A stretch of 64,000 bases of DNA from Balamuthia mandrillaris (taxonomy: Eukaryota; Discosea; Longamoebia; Balamuthiidae), in assembly GCA_031835245.1 (NCBI GenBank), contig JAVKOQ010000220.1, positions 1 through 64,000 on the forward strand. Direction: 5' to 3'. Of this stretch, positions 23,701-34,982 are shown one piece after another. Every line of letters begins with the position of its first letter. The stretch's first letter is position 1. The translations under genes and the position numbers were made by a program. A model generated the notes under the pieces. The model worked only from the letters and a program-made list of their open reading frames with translations, was not told the DNA's origin and did not search any database.

Positions 23701-24195
23701 TCCAACATCTTGGCTGCTGCAGGCCGATGGGAAGAAGCGGAGAAGGTGCGAAAGGAGATGGAGGACCGAAGGGTGAAGAAAGAACCAGGAAGGAGCTGGA
23801 TCACGGTGGATGGGGAGGTGCACAGCTTCGTGGTGAAGGACCGCAGCCACCCACGCAGCGCAGAGATCTACCACCAGCTGGACCGGCTGAACCAGCAGAT
23901 GAAGGCGGCGGGGTACCAGCCAGACCTCAACTGGGTGCTTCACGATGTGGCGGACGAACAGAAGGCGGAGGAGCTGTGTTATCACAGCGAGAAGCTGGCC
24001 ATCGCCTTCGGGCTGGTGGCCACCCCACCAGGCCAGCCCTTGCGGATCCTGAAGAATCTGAGGGTGTGCGGGGACTGCCACACGGCCACCAAGTTCATCG
24101 CCAAGGTGAGCCAGAGAGAGATCTTGGTGCGGGATGCCAATCGGTTCCATCGCTTTTCCCCTGATGGGCTGTGTTCTTGCGGGGATTATTGGTAA
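20759..24195 (+). CDS. PLS-class PPR protein with DYW cytidine-deaminase domain
   Basis: Exon 2 (21044-24195) is one long frame whose first in-frame ATG is only at 21184. An upstream exon (20759-20897) begins with ATG, has the matching phase, and supplies a presequence-like N-terminus (MLTRRGGVMAMAVQRK, no acidic residue in 46). The joined protein has 1096 residues. It carries six full PLS PPR triplets plus a terminal P2-L2-S2 set, E motifs, the PG box (KEPGRSWI) and a complete DYW domain: HSE deaminase motif (YHSEKLAIAFGL), CGDC zinc ligands and the final GLCSCGDYW. Such proteins bind organellar RNA one motif per base and convert a chosen C to U. Mitochondrial targeting is inferred. Coding sequence looks more GC-rich than its neighbours. 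The alternative start is 21184. Confidence 0.9.
21862..22968 (+). repeat. Recently homogenised PPR units
   Basis: By eye, 21862-22058 and 22764-22960 are identical over 197 bp. By eye, 22530-22668 and 22830-22968 are identical over about 139 bp at an offset of exactly 300 bp, one PLS triplet of 100 codons. The repeated protein string is MLHRGPLSIVEANALISMYG, present three times. Confidence 0.85.
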
Positions 24196-24356
24196 TGCTG
24201 GCCACCATCAACCTTGTATATCACATTCCCAGTAGACTTGTGTCTGCAGACAGTAAGGATAGTTACTTATTGGTGTGTAACGCCCTGATAGAATGAAATG
24301 GAATAGAGCTTTTAAAGGAGGGTTTTTTTTTTTACAAATGCACAAATGTTCTTTTT

Positions 24357-25585
24357 TTAACGGTGCCGCAAACGATCACTTTTCCGTCGTTTCTTTGTCC
24401 CGCTTTCAGTATCAGCGCTGCCTGGCACCTTTCCTCCGCCTCGGTCTGTCCCAGCCAAAGAAGAAGAAGACGGAGAAGAAACGCTCTTTGACGTTGCTGC
24501 TGTTATTGGTGAGGTCGGCAAGGGCCGTTTTCTGGGTCGGCCAGGCCCTCTTTTTACGATCATTGGGGGTGGTGTTGGTGGTATGATGGTAACTGCTTGC
24601 TCTTCTTCCTCTTCCTCTTCTTTCCTTGGGGAAACTGCTTCGTTTCGTTCCTGTTCTTCTTCTTCTTCTTCTTGATCCTCCTCGATTTCTCTTTTTCTTT
24701 TGTTTGAAGTGGAAGACGAAGATAAAGTTAGATCGGTAATGCGTTTGAGTGGGATAGTTGGAAGCAAGCAAGGCGAGGTTGAAGAAGCAGCGGGTGTAGA
24801 AGAAGAGGAAGAAGATGCGCCAGAAGAAGAAAGAAGCGGCCATGAGCTTCTTGTTCTGGGGGGTCTTCCTCTCTTCCTTTTGTTTGGCAACACCATCAAA
24901 GACGATGAATAAGGAAAAGAGGAAGAGGAAGTTCCGGGTTCAGAAGAATAAGCGTTCGTTCTCGCTGTTGTAGCTCCTTCTTCTGGGTTTTCACCATCAT
25001 TCAAACTGCTTCCACCGTTGTGGAAATAAGAAGGAGGAGGAAAGAGACGAGGTCGTTTGCGATGTCGCGTCAGTGATGAGCTTCTGTTGACGAAAAAGAC
25101 AGACGCCTCGTGAGCTGCGTTGGCATCCAAAAAGGACTTTGTTCGAGCGTGAACGCGAATCTCTCGGCGTGGTTGTTTTTGTTTCTGTTTCTGCGGTTTC
25201 TTTTGCTGCGTTTGTTTTCGTTGTTGCTGTTTTAATTGTTGTTGAAGTTGTTGTTGCTGGAATTGAAGTTGTTGCTGTAATGTTGATAAGGATGTTGAGA
25301 TTGTTGGAATCGGTGATAAAGCTATCGTTGGTGACGGAGAAGAAGTGGCTGAGATGAGTTCAATAGCGTTTTCTGGGTCTTCTTCAGCGATTTGTTGTTC
25401 AAATATCTCGCGAAGCACTTCAACACGACGAAGTTTTTGTCGTTCTCGTTTAGTCACCAGATCCAGCAGCAAACGAGCAATTTCCATGTCTCGCCTCAGT
25501 TTTTGCATTTCTGTATAATGTTGGCGTTGTTTCTGTATTTTGATTTAATGCAATAAGAAATGAGTATAAAACTCTAGAGAGAGAG

Positions 25586-25623
<38 letters not shown>

Positions 25624-28271
25624 GAGGGAAAAGGAGGTAAGAAAGGAGGGAGAACAAACCCGCTGTATTCGTTTAGGCGAATCTTTCCACAATTCCTTCA
25701 ACTGTTGCTCCAATCGATAAATGAGAGGACGACCCTTTCGCAGTCGTTTGTTGACCCAATAGCTGTAGACGGCTTCCAAGACTTCCGGGTTCACTTTAAA
25801 CAATTTGTGCCGCTTAAGAACGGAACCGGTCAAAAGCTTCTTGTGGTCTCCACGTAACAGCTTTGGGCAGTTAATCTTTTTTATCTTTTGCATTTCTGTT
25901 CGCTGTTGATAGTGTCTCTGTTTATTGGCAAAAGTCAGGAAAGCAAAAATAATAAAAATAAAATAAAAAAATGGGGAAAAAAAGGAGACAAGAAGAGGGG
26001 ATTCAAATAATTGTACGTACAATAGAATGTTTCCGGCAATAGGCAGTGAAGAGAACAGAATCGCCTTTTCCAGGCTTAATCTCCACAAATAAACCGTGCC
26101 GTCGACCGCACATTGGGTGAAACGACGTACAACAATTCTTATGCTTACATTGTATACAAGCTCCCGTCTTTTCTCTACAAATGGTACAAGTCTACAGAAA
26201 AAAATCAATTAGACAAGAAAACAAAACGAAACAAAGAACAAAAAAAGCAAGACTCACTAAGTTAAAGCGTCGTTTGTCGATGCCATCAAAGTTAGGTCCG
26301 TGCAACGTCTCGGGGTCATCCCACGTTACTCCTGGTGTCCACAAGGCGCATACAACATGTACCCAATCTTTGTCGCCTACTTCTCCTTCTTGATGTTCTT
26401 TTCCTTCTTCTTTCTTTGAATGTTCCTCAGCTTTTGCCCGTTTTGTAGGCTTTAATGCTCCTCCAGTCCCGCCGCACAAGCAACATGTCTATTTTGTCAT
26501 TCCCCAAATGAGATAAAAAGGAAAAGAAAGAAACAAGAAAGAATATCTCAAACGAAAAGAAGAAGCTAACAGATAGCATAATGATAACGTACCACAGAAG
26601 CTTTCTTGCCAACAATTGCGCACTTGTCACAGTACCATGCGCCAGAAGGCAACGTCGGAACGCCGTAACAAGCTTGATGAACAGCCATGTCACAACCATC
26701 ACAAAACACAATCAAGTTCTTCTCCGAGTGGTCACCGTCATTACAAATGCAACACGGTATGTCATCTTCATCCGACTCTGAGTCATCTGAGCTAAACCCT
26801 TTTTCTTGTCTCTAATGTTTTAAAGATAGAGAAGAAAGAAGTAAACAAAACGACCGTAACAAAGCCATAAGTAACAAGATGAAAACGAAATGTAGAAAAG
26901 AATAAAAACCTGTTTAAAGACCTCCTTTTCTAGGGCGTTGATGATCCGCTCAAACAGGTCCTCATTCAGACGAGCCAGTCGATGAACACCACTACTACTA
27001 CCACTGCTGCTTCCATGCCTCCTTCCGTGCTTCGCTGATGTCGTTCTACGCACCGAAGGGCCATCCGTTATGACGTCACGCTCTTCTGCTTCTTCCTCTT
27101 CCTCTTCCTCTTCTTCCTCCTCCTTATCATCACCCTCGTCCATCGCAGAGTTGAGAGGATGGTTGCCACTGTGTGCATGCTTCTCATTCCAATCTTGTAT
27201 AAAGACCTCGTCTTCGCTGTCCAAGTCATACTCACATAGCGTCTCCAATTCTTCCTCTGTTTTTGCTATTTATTGTTTGGTTTTGAAAGTAAAAGGAGTT
27301 TAGGGTTAGTATTAGGGTTAGGTATCGAAAAATTTGGCCGTTAACGTTCTCTGCCTCTCGCGCTTATCTCTCTCTCTCTCTCATACTAGGAGAAAGGAAG
27401 AAAATTACGATACCTCGATAACGGATGAGATGGTTGGGGCGCTTCCACCACTCTGTACGTTGGTCGAGCCTCTTCTTTTCTTCCTCTTCTTCCTCAGGAG
27501 GAGAAGAATCCAACCCATCTTCTTTTCTCTTCTGCTTCTGCTGCTTCTTGACCTTCTTCATTGCTTTGTTCTTCTTTATCCTCTTCTCCTCCGCCGTCTC
27601 CTTCTCTTCTCCCTCTCCTTCATCGACCTCGCGAAAACTCGGTCTTGGCACTTCTTTCTAAACATATTTAAACAACAAGAATAAATAAAATAATAATAAT
27701 AACATCATATAAATAATAAAATAAACTTAAATAAATAATAATAATAATAATAAAATAATAAAAATAAAAAAATAAAAATAAAAATAAAAATAATAAAATG
27801 AAAATGGAAAAAAAAAGATGAAATAAAAAAACGTCAACATACCTCAATGGCAGCGACGGGTCGTTGCTGAGGCTCGCCCACGCCGTTGGTGAAGTAGTCC
27901 TGCTGCAGGAGGCCAGCCCGGCTCGTCAGCCGCAGCCGCTCCTCCTCGTCCAGCAGCATGGTGTCGCTGAGGTAGAGCGGCGTCTTGTCCTTCATCAACA
28001 AAGAGGAGGATGTCATCTTTCTGGCCTGGCTTCTAGTTGTGATGATGCTGTTGCTGCTTCGAGGATCCTGATGCTGATGCTGATGCTCGGTTTCTTCCTC
28101 CGGTTCGTCTGAAGGAGGAGGAGAAGATTTTTTGGCGGTGGTCCCCTCCGTTGTTTTCGTTGGAGGCGGGTGCTCGGACGCTTCCTCCGCCTCGCTGTCC
28201 TCGTTTTGCCACACGATTGGGAGCTTCTGCTCCACGTCGATAGGACGTGGACGAAAGTTGGTCTTCCCCAT
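24357..28271 (-). CDS. BRPF/JADE/Nto1-type scaffold (EPL, PHD, zinc knuckle, ePHD)
   Basis: Eight exons (28271-27843, 27657-27414, 27256-26910, 26811-26593, 26488-26258, 26191-26021, 25917-25660, 25532-24357) join in frame to 1024 residues. It starts with an EPL1-like N-terminus (NFRPRPIDVEQKLPIVW); further EPL sequence follows (ELETLCEYDLDSEDE, LARLNEDLFERIINALEKE). A PHD finger (CCICNDGD ... FCDGCDMAVHQACYGVP ... WYCDKC, about 360-404), a zinc knuckle (TCCLCGGTGGALKPT) and an extended PHD (CTICREKTGACIQCKHKNC ... HPMCGRRHG) complete the signature. These proteins bind unmodified histone H3 tails and scaffold MYST acetyltransferases. No bromodomain or PWWP domain is visible. The long C-terminal exon is Gln-, Ser- and Glu-rich with two AT-hook-like motifs (RGPGRPRKR; KRGRPPRTR). 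JADE is the closer architecture. Confidence 0.9.
27300..27322 (+). repeat. Interstitial telomere-like repeat in an intron
   Basis: The plus strand reads TTAGGGTTAG then TATTAGGGTTAGG inside the second intron of the BRPF/JADE gene (27257-27413). Confidence 0.6.
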
Positions 28272-29043
28272 CTCTCTCTTTTTTCTCCTATAATATTATT
28301 ATATTTGTTAAAAAAAAATTAACAATAAAAAAAAAAATCTGTTCTTCTCTTTCTTTTTTTTTAACGTTTAAAAAATAATATACACATAAATAAAATATTC
28401 CAAAATAAAATAAAAAAGTTAATCTCTTCAATAAACTTAAAAAAAAAAAAGACCTCTACAAGCTGGGCAGCAGTCTGAAAAAAAACCCATCCACAAGAAA
28501 AAAAACATCAACAAAAAAAAAACAATACGGTAATACTAAATACCTCAAAACGGAAACCAAAGAGAGGGAGAGGAGAGAGAGAGAAAATGAGAGGAGAGAG
28601 AGCAGTTGTTCTTCTTTTTTCTTTTCTTCTTTTTCAGTTTTTCAGTTTTCAATTTTTCAAGAAAATTGACCAAATAAGGTAGGGACACGAGGACTTGCGG
28701 CAAGGCGGGGCTCAGGGAGAACAGGGTCCAGCGCGGGCTGGGGGAGAATCCGGTAGGGAAAAGTTGGACGGGTTCTGCGCGGGATTGCGGTTTAACACCA
28801 AAAGATCCGAATTGCGCGTTAAAAGTTTTCTCCGAACAAGAAAAATATTTGCGGACATCGATGGGGCGCCACGGAAAAGGGCCAGTGTTGTCCAGTGGAA
28901 AGATTCGCGAGGGATGCGGGGATTCGGGGAGAGAAACTAAAGCAGCGGTGCAGGGACACAACGTTTCCCCGTCAAACCGTGCGAAAGAAAGAAAGGAAGA
29001 AATGCGAAAACAAGTTTGTTTTGTTGTCGACATTGCATTCGCT
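28272..29043. other. Intergenic region upstream of the BRPF/JADE gene
   Basis: A 772-bp spacer between minus-strand genes. The proximal part is A/T-rich with many A-runs; the distal part (28680-28960) is more complex and GC-richer and contains an unrecognised minus-strand open frame. A GTCGAC lies at 29026-29031, next to the cyclophilin stop. Confidence 0.4.
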
Positions 29044-30021
29044 TCACACGTCTTCTTCAGCGATGGCCTGCACTATCTTCACTGGTTCGGTGGGTCTGTT
29101 GTGTGTTTGTTGTGTGTTTGTGTTGAGCCGAGAGAGAAGGGAGAGGAGTAAAGAGAGAGAAAGCGAGCGGCAAAAGCAAAAAAAAAAAAAAAAAGAAAGA
29201 GAGAGGGGGCGTGCTTACCGGTCGGCTTGTCCTGTGGCAACGTTGCCCATTCTTTTCACCACTTGCATGCCACTCGATACTCGTCCAAAAATAGTGTGCT
29301 TGCCTTTTTTCATACAATAAATGAAGCAGATAAGAAGAGAGAGAGAGAGAGAGAGAGGAGAGCAAAAGACAAATATCATCACACCATCGAGCCAAGGACA
29401 GGGAGCAAGAGTGATAAAGAACTGACTGCCATTGGTGTTAGGGCCAGCGTTCGCCATGGAGAGTATGCCAGCCCCGGTGTGCTTCAGTTGTTTGGTTATC
29501 TCATCTTCAAACTTTTTCCTATAGTTTCAAAGCAAGCAAATCAAGACGACAGGAGAGGAGTGGTAAGCGGAAAGAAAAACCAACAAAGACCGAAACAACA
29601 ACAGCAACAAGAAAGAACAACCATACATGAAGAAAGAACGTAAGGATGATCGACAAGAAGTGGGTGTTACAGCAAAGGCCCAAAAAAAAAGCGATAGCAG
29701 AACAAATAAATAAACGTACCCATAAATAGAATCACCCCCTCTGCCGGTACCTGTCGGATCTCCTCCTTGTACCATGAAGTCCTACCCAGTGTACCAGCGA
29801 ATCAGTTTTTATGAATAAAGCTGTTTCGATTTTTTTGTTTCGCTTCGGTGGAAAAAAAAAAAAACAAACCTTGATTATCCGATGAAAAATGGTGTTGTTG
29901 TAATAGCCCTTCTTTGCCAGCTCGTAAAAGTTATGGCATAACTTGTCTTTGGCGCATGGTCCCAGTAGAGCTCCAACGTTATGTCTCCCAACGAAGTGTG
30001 CAGCACCACCCCTTTCCCCAT
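29044..30021 (-). CDS. PPIL1: Peptidyl-prolyl isomerase, PPIL1-type cyclophilin, with an apparent 5-nt insertion
   Basis: Exons 30021-29870, 29781-29720, 29518-29385, 29303-29219 and 29095-29044 encode a single-domain cyclophilin of about 160 residues, a spliceosome-associated prolyl isomerase in other eukaryotes. Conserved strings in order are [66 protein letters not shown] and QADRP. The catalytic Arg (FHRI) and the substrate pocket ([18 protein letters not shown]) are present. In exon 1 the frame breaks: between the codons for KT and those for CHNFYEL there are five extra bases (near 29940-29950), and no usable intron fits. The exons sum to 485 nt, and removing five gives an exact frame. 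It could be a sequence error, a real lesion or an unusual splice. Confidence 0.8.
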
Positions 30022-30236
30022 CCTTTCCTCTTCTTTTTTTGTTGTTGAAATTTTGGTCTAAAATAATTCGAAGAAAAACGAGGAGTCATTTATGCATTAT
30101 TTTCACGTCGACGGGGAATAAGCATCTCTTTTCTCTCTACTCTCTCTTGTCTCTCTCTCTCTCCTCTCTTTGTGGCTTCTTCTTTCTCTCTTCTATGAGC
30201 ATTCAATCTTTGTTGCTGGTTATTTACTCCCTCCGT

Positions 30237-30277
<41 letters not shown>

Positions 30278-30325
30278 TAACGAACAAAAAAAAACGACGA
30301 CGGTATCTACAGCCTTCTTGTCATT
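30022..30325. other. Intergenic region upstream of cyclophilin
   Basis: A 304-bp spacer between minus-strand genes. It holds a GTCGAC at 30107-30112 (86 bp from the cyclophilin ATG), CT-rich sequence and a GA microsatellite at about 30237-30274. Confidence 0.4.
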
Positions 30326-33300
30326 CTAAACGGCAACTTTCTTTATGCAAATGTGGGTTTCTTTGGAGGAATGTGGAGCCAAGTCCGCCGAGAAGAGTCC
30401 TGTAACTGACTTTGTGATCCGTTCGTATCCTGGCGGGACAAACTTTTTTGTTGCACGTATTTGAGTAAGCAAAGAAAGAAAAAAGAGTAAAAAATAACAG
30501 AAAAAAGAGTGGGAGGTAACAGAAAATGAAGAGATCAAAAGAACGGTAGTAACAAGGGAAGATGAAAGAGGACGAAGTCGAGCAGAAACAAACCTTTCCT
30601 TTGGCAAGAGTGATAGCGGTGACTCTAGCTCCTCTCTCCTTCTCTGGAGACTGTCGTTTGTAACACAGCAAAGGCATTAACTCGTACTTGTCCCGCACAA
30701 ATCCTCCCTTCTGATAAAACGCTTTCTTATGCAAATTTGCTTTCTCCTTCGCTCCTCCACTTGATCCTCCTCCGCTACCATCCAACTCTTTCTCTACCAA
30801 CGAGTAATCCAAAATACTTCCACTGATCGTTTTGTTGACAGGAACCCATCCATCAGGCAGCACTTCTCCTTTGTTCTTCTGAAAGATGCCGATGTGGGTG
30901 ATGGGCAGTTTGCCCTGCTCGTGTCTATAACAAATGAATGCTCTGCGGTATTTCCATGGATGAAAGTCTTCAGTGGGAATCTGAAGACTTGCGTTTTTGT
31001 TCTGTTTAGCAGTCTTCCAGAGGACGTGCCAACCCTCTGGTGCGCGCGTATTCTCGTCGATAATGCCAATGTCTGTTATGGGAAGTAGGGACTGTCCTGG
31101 ATCTGGCTCAAAAGATGCTAATGGCGACAGCCCCGCATCTGGTAAGAAGTCTTTTTTTTATTACAGTTAGTAAGAGTGAGAGTGAGAGAGGGCGGAAGAG
31201 AAAGACCATCAAGAAACTCTCCGCCTAGTGTGAGAGAAAGCATTTTAGGGAAGGTATAAGCCTCTGCGTTGACGACCATATCTATAACGCTTTTAATGTA
31301 GTTTTTGATGCCTGGGAATATCTGCCATTTAGGAATTGAAAAGAGAACTAAAGTCAAACAAGCGACACCGAGAAAATAAATAAAAGTGAAGATGAAGAGA
31401 GGAAAAGCGAAAACGAACCATGGCGTCCATAGGAATGCTCAATGCAGATATTTCCATCTCGAGAACGGGTGGTTGAAGCACAGTCACTGAGCCCACCCAA
31501 TCAAGCACAGAATGACTATCAATTGTTACTTCTATCCGCATCTGTATGTGTGTTGTTTTATTTTGTTACAGTGTTTTCAATCAAAGTAATCGAAAACTTA
31601 GGACAGAAACGTACAGGAACGGAAAAGAAAAAGTCTGTAATATCGACGTGAAAATGTACGCCACGAACATCGGCATCGAGCTCCATTTTCATAGAATCCG
31701 ACACCAACTTAGCCTCTAACTCCAATAGCTGTGAGGAAGAGAGATATCTAGTTGAGAAACTGGAGAGCAAAAGGAGAGGGAGAAATGTTACAATCGATCT
31801 CGGGCTGTTGGTTTTCAACACGCGAATATAAGACACAACGGGTGGGATATCTCCAACGTCCCACGATTTGATACTAAGATGTATGTTTTTGTTGCGCTGC
31901 ATTTCCCCATTTTTTTTTCCAATGTGAGTCAAAACGAGAAGAAGGGGAGAAGAAAGGAAGAGAAGATACCAGGGTAGAAGGAAGGTTGGCGTCTAACAAC
32001 TGCTGTAAATAAGGTATCTGGGCTTGCGCTGTATCCTGAGCGAGTTTGCTCCAAAGCTTCCTTAAAACACCATTTGCCAAATCTTCGCTCGTTTGTCTCT
32101 CTATTGCTCCCTTTTATGTTACCACGTGAGTTTAGCTGAAAGAAAAACAATAAAAGCAAGAACAAGAAAGAAACAGAGGCAGAATACTCACTCGCTCACA
32201 AGTGCGTTGATACTCCAAAAAGAACTTCCGATAGAAGCGCTGCTTCTCCACCGCCGAATGATAGAGAGCAAAGCAAATGGCAGCCACAATGAATGATCCC
32301 CAAACCAAAAAAATGTTGGAAAAGACAGAGATAGAGAGCACCAGAAAGATGCAGACCCAAGCTACCATGAAAGAAGTGGAATGAGAGAGCAGGCCTTGTG
32401 TCTTTTTCCGTATAGTCTTTTTGAGTTGAGCTTTCCGGAGAGTGCTGAATGGGCTTAGTTTCTTCTGTGTCTCGTATTCCTTTTCCTTTTGTTCCTGTTT
32501 GCTTTTCTGTTGGGCCTTGAAACATGGTAGCGGAAAAAATGAGACATAGACGCGAAAAAAGAGAAGAAATAGAGGAGAAACGACTAAAGGAAGAGAAAGA
32601 AAAAGAGATGAGGGTTACTTCTTCAATGCGAAGCCCTTTCAGTTCCTTGCCATCTCCCTTCTTCTTATAGAAGGTTGGAATGCTTGGAAGTCCCCACTTG
32701 CTCTTCTTCTTTTGCTTTGTAGACTCAACGTCCGATGTGGAAGAACGACTGGAGGAAGGAGAAGATGCTGAAAAACCATCCCCCGACTTTCTTTCCTGCG
32801 GCGGAGAGGGAATAATTTCCAATTCGTCTGTTGACGGTTTTTTAGAGCTGCTACGGTGATGCGGATTGTGATGACCAAGACCAGCCTCTAAAAGAGCATT
32901 CTTGAGCGAGTTTCGGGATCGTCTTTTGTTGGAAGCAGGTTCCAAGTCAATAGCCTTGAGGGTAGGCGAAGTCGTGTCCGAATTTTCTCCTCCTACTTTG
33001 TGCAATCGGTCCCAAGCTTTCTTTCTTTCCTGCTTCCTCTCTTCCAGTAAATCTCCTCCGCTGCGCCTTCGTCGGGAGGGGGTGTTGGTTTGCTCAGAGC
33101 CAACAATAGCTGGAGAAGAGTGGCTTTCGCCTTGAGGATTGCTTTCTTGACTCTGTCGATGTCGCACATTTGTTGCTTCATCCTTCCCCTCGATAGCATT
33201 ACCATCTTCTTCCTCTTCTTCGTCTACATCAACAACATTAATTTTAAGCGAGTTGTCAATCTCGTCCTTTGAGGAGTTACGCTGAAGCGTACCAGGACTA

Positions 33301-34372
33301 GAAATGCGGATGGGGTCGTTTTGAGCGTTATTGTCTTTGTTGATGTTTGATGCTTTGGAGGACCAAACTTGCCACTTCTTCGTTTTGTTGTTGTTGTGGG
33401 CTGTGGGAGTGGCAGAAGCGGACTGAGAGAGAAATGGAGGAGAGGAAGCATCTCGTTCAAAGCTTCGAGCATTTCTTCTCATGGCAGATCCTCCGGTGTC
33501 TGGCGCGAGATATGTTCGTTGTGGTTGTTCGTAGGATAGCCGAAGAGCAACGTGTTCGCTGCTAGCGGTTGGGGAGAAGGACCTTGTTTCCGTGCTGTTC
33601 AGTGATTGGGACTCCCTTGCTTTTTGCAGCAGGTCGCTAATCTTGTCGGTATAAACTGAAGCGGAAGATTGTTAGGAAATAAAATGAACCAAAAGGAAGG
33701 GTAAATAAAACACAAGAAAGCTGAAAGAGAAACGATAGATGAAAACGACAAAGCCCAATACACAGAAACTCTCTCTCTCTCTCTCTCTCTATCTCGCTCA
33801 AAGACTTACGATGATTCTCATGAGAGTAAGCAGCACAAATGTGAATGCTGCCCTTCCAAGAGGCACCACTTTGCTTCTTCGGATGCTCCAGCAGGAACCA
33901 ATCGTCTATAAAGGGGCGTTGCTTGAACTCGCTCAAGGGCAGCCTCACCTTGCCCAGCCCTTTGTCTTTGAGGTACTCGTTGTCCATTATGGTGAGCTGA
34001 AGGACGTCAGCGTAGCCACGAGGGGGCTCCATGCGAAAGAACTGGGCCCAAATGGGGTTGTAGGTCTTTTTGGCAGTGTCTGTCTTTCGTTTGGTGGCTT
34101 TGGAGGACAAGAACCTGAGCTTGCAATAAGGCCATGGCTTTCCTGTGGCATTGGTTGGTTAGAAGAGAAGGACAGAAGAAAGAGAGAAGCAGAGAAGAGA
34201 GAAAGGGTGGAAGCGATGAGAACAGAGGAGAAACAGAGAAGAGTGAAATAAAGTACCAATATTTGTGAATTCTCGTTTGAGCTCTTTGGCGCACAGCACT
34301 GAAATGTTCCAGCATGAGACAGTAGAGGGATGAGACAAAAAAATGGAAGAAAGGAAGGAGACACAGAGCCAT

Positions 34373-34416
<44 letters not shown>

Positions 34417-34536
34417 AGGAAGCTGGCACGAACCCGCAACGACAAGTTCTTTGGGATCTTCCGAAGGGTCGTACGTGGAGGAGACGCCCCCACCGTCTTC
34501 TCGTGAATACGAACGACCTCTCACCAGCCCTCTCAT
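30326..34536 (-). CDS. C2 / membrane hairpin / SMP / MABP protein, probable lipid-transfer tether
   Basis: Twelve exons (34536-34434, 34298-34257, 34142-33810, 33655-32619, 32515-32192, 32110-31970, 31896-31792, 31728-31615, 31541-31419, 31321-31207, 31138-30594, 30442-30326) join in frame to 1032 residues. A C2 domain sits at about 30-155 (KTYNPIWAQFFRME, VLQLTIMDNEYLKDKGLG). A disordered linker runs to about 545. Two adjacent hydrophobic segments (AWVCIFLVLSISVFSNIFL; FIVAAICFALY) look like an ER hairpin, as in extended synaptotagmins. An SMP-type lipid-binding module follows (614-812: LRKLWSKLAQDTAQ; GDIPPVVSYIRVLKTNSP; LELEAKLVSD; IPGIKNY-like FPGIKNYIKSV). The C-terminus (813-1032) repeats MABP-like units (LLPITDIGIIDENTRAPEGW; AFICYRHEQGKLPITHIGIF). 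The domain calls are from pattern, not search; SMP and MABP are the less certain ones. Confidence 0.78.
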
Positions 34537-34781
34537 CTTTATTTTTTTTGAGTAGCCTGATGATGATGGTCTTTCAAAAAAAAAAGTGAGGGTCTCTCTG
34601 TTTCTCAGCTGTTCACCACGGTGAATTACGTCGTCGTCCCTCTTTGAATTTTTTTGTCAATGCAACCAATCCGCTGAATTGGATCGAATCCGATGATCTT
34701 AAATAACCTCCGTGACGACGTGGAGATAACCTTGGAAAAAAAAAAACATAGTTTACAGCTGGACAACAAGACATTTGTTGA

Positions 34782-34936
34782 TTAGGAGTGGTTGGTATTG
34801 TAGGTGGGCCTGAAAGCGGAAGCGCGGGCATCCGTGACGGAACGTCCACGATAGCTGGAAGATACTTTGGCTTTTTCTCCTTCGCCTCGCGGTGTTAACG
34901 TGCTGTTTTCCTGTTCTGTTTTTTTTTTTTTTTGGC

Positions 34937-34982
<46 letters not shown>

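Noticed and set aside
28545-29033. 162-codon minus-strand frame between cyclophilin and the BRPF/JADE gene
   Set aside because: It ends in low complexity, no family is recognised, and it lies in the expected 5' flank of the BRPF/JADE gene.
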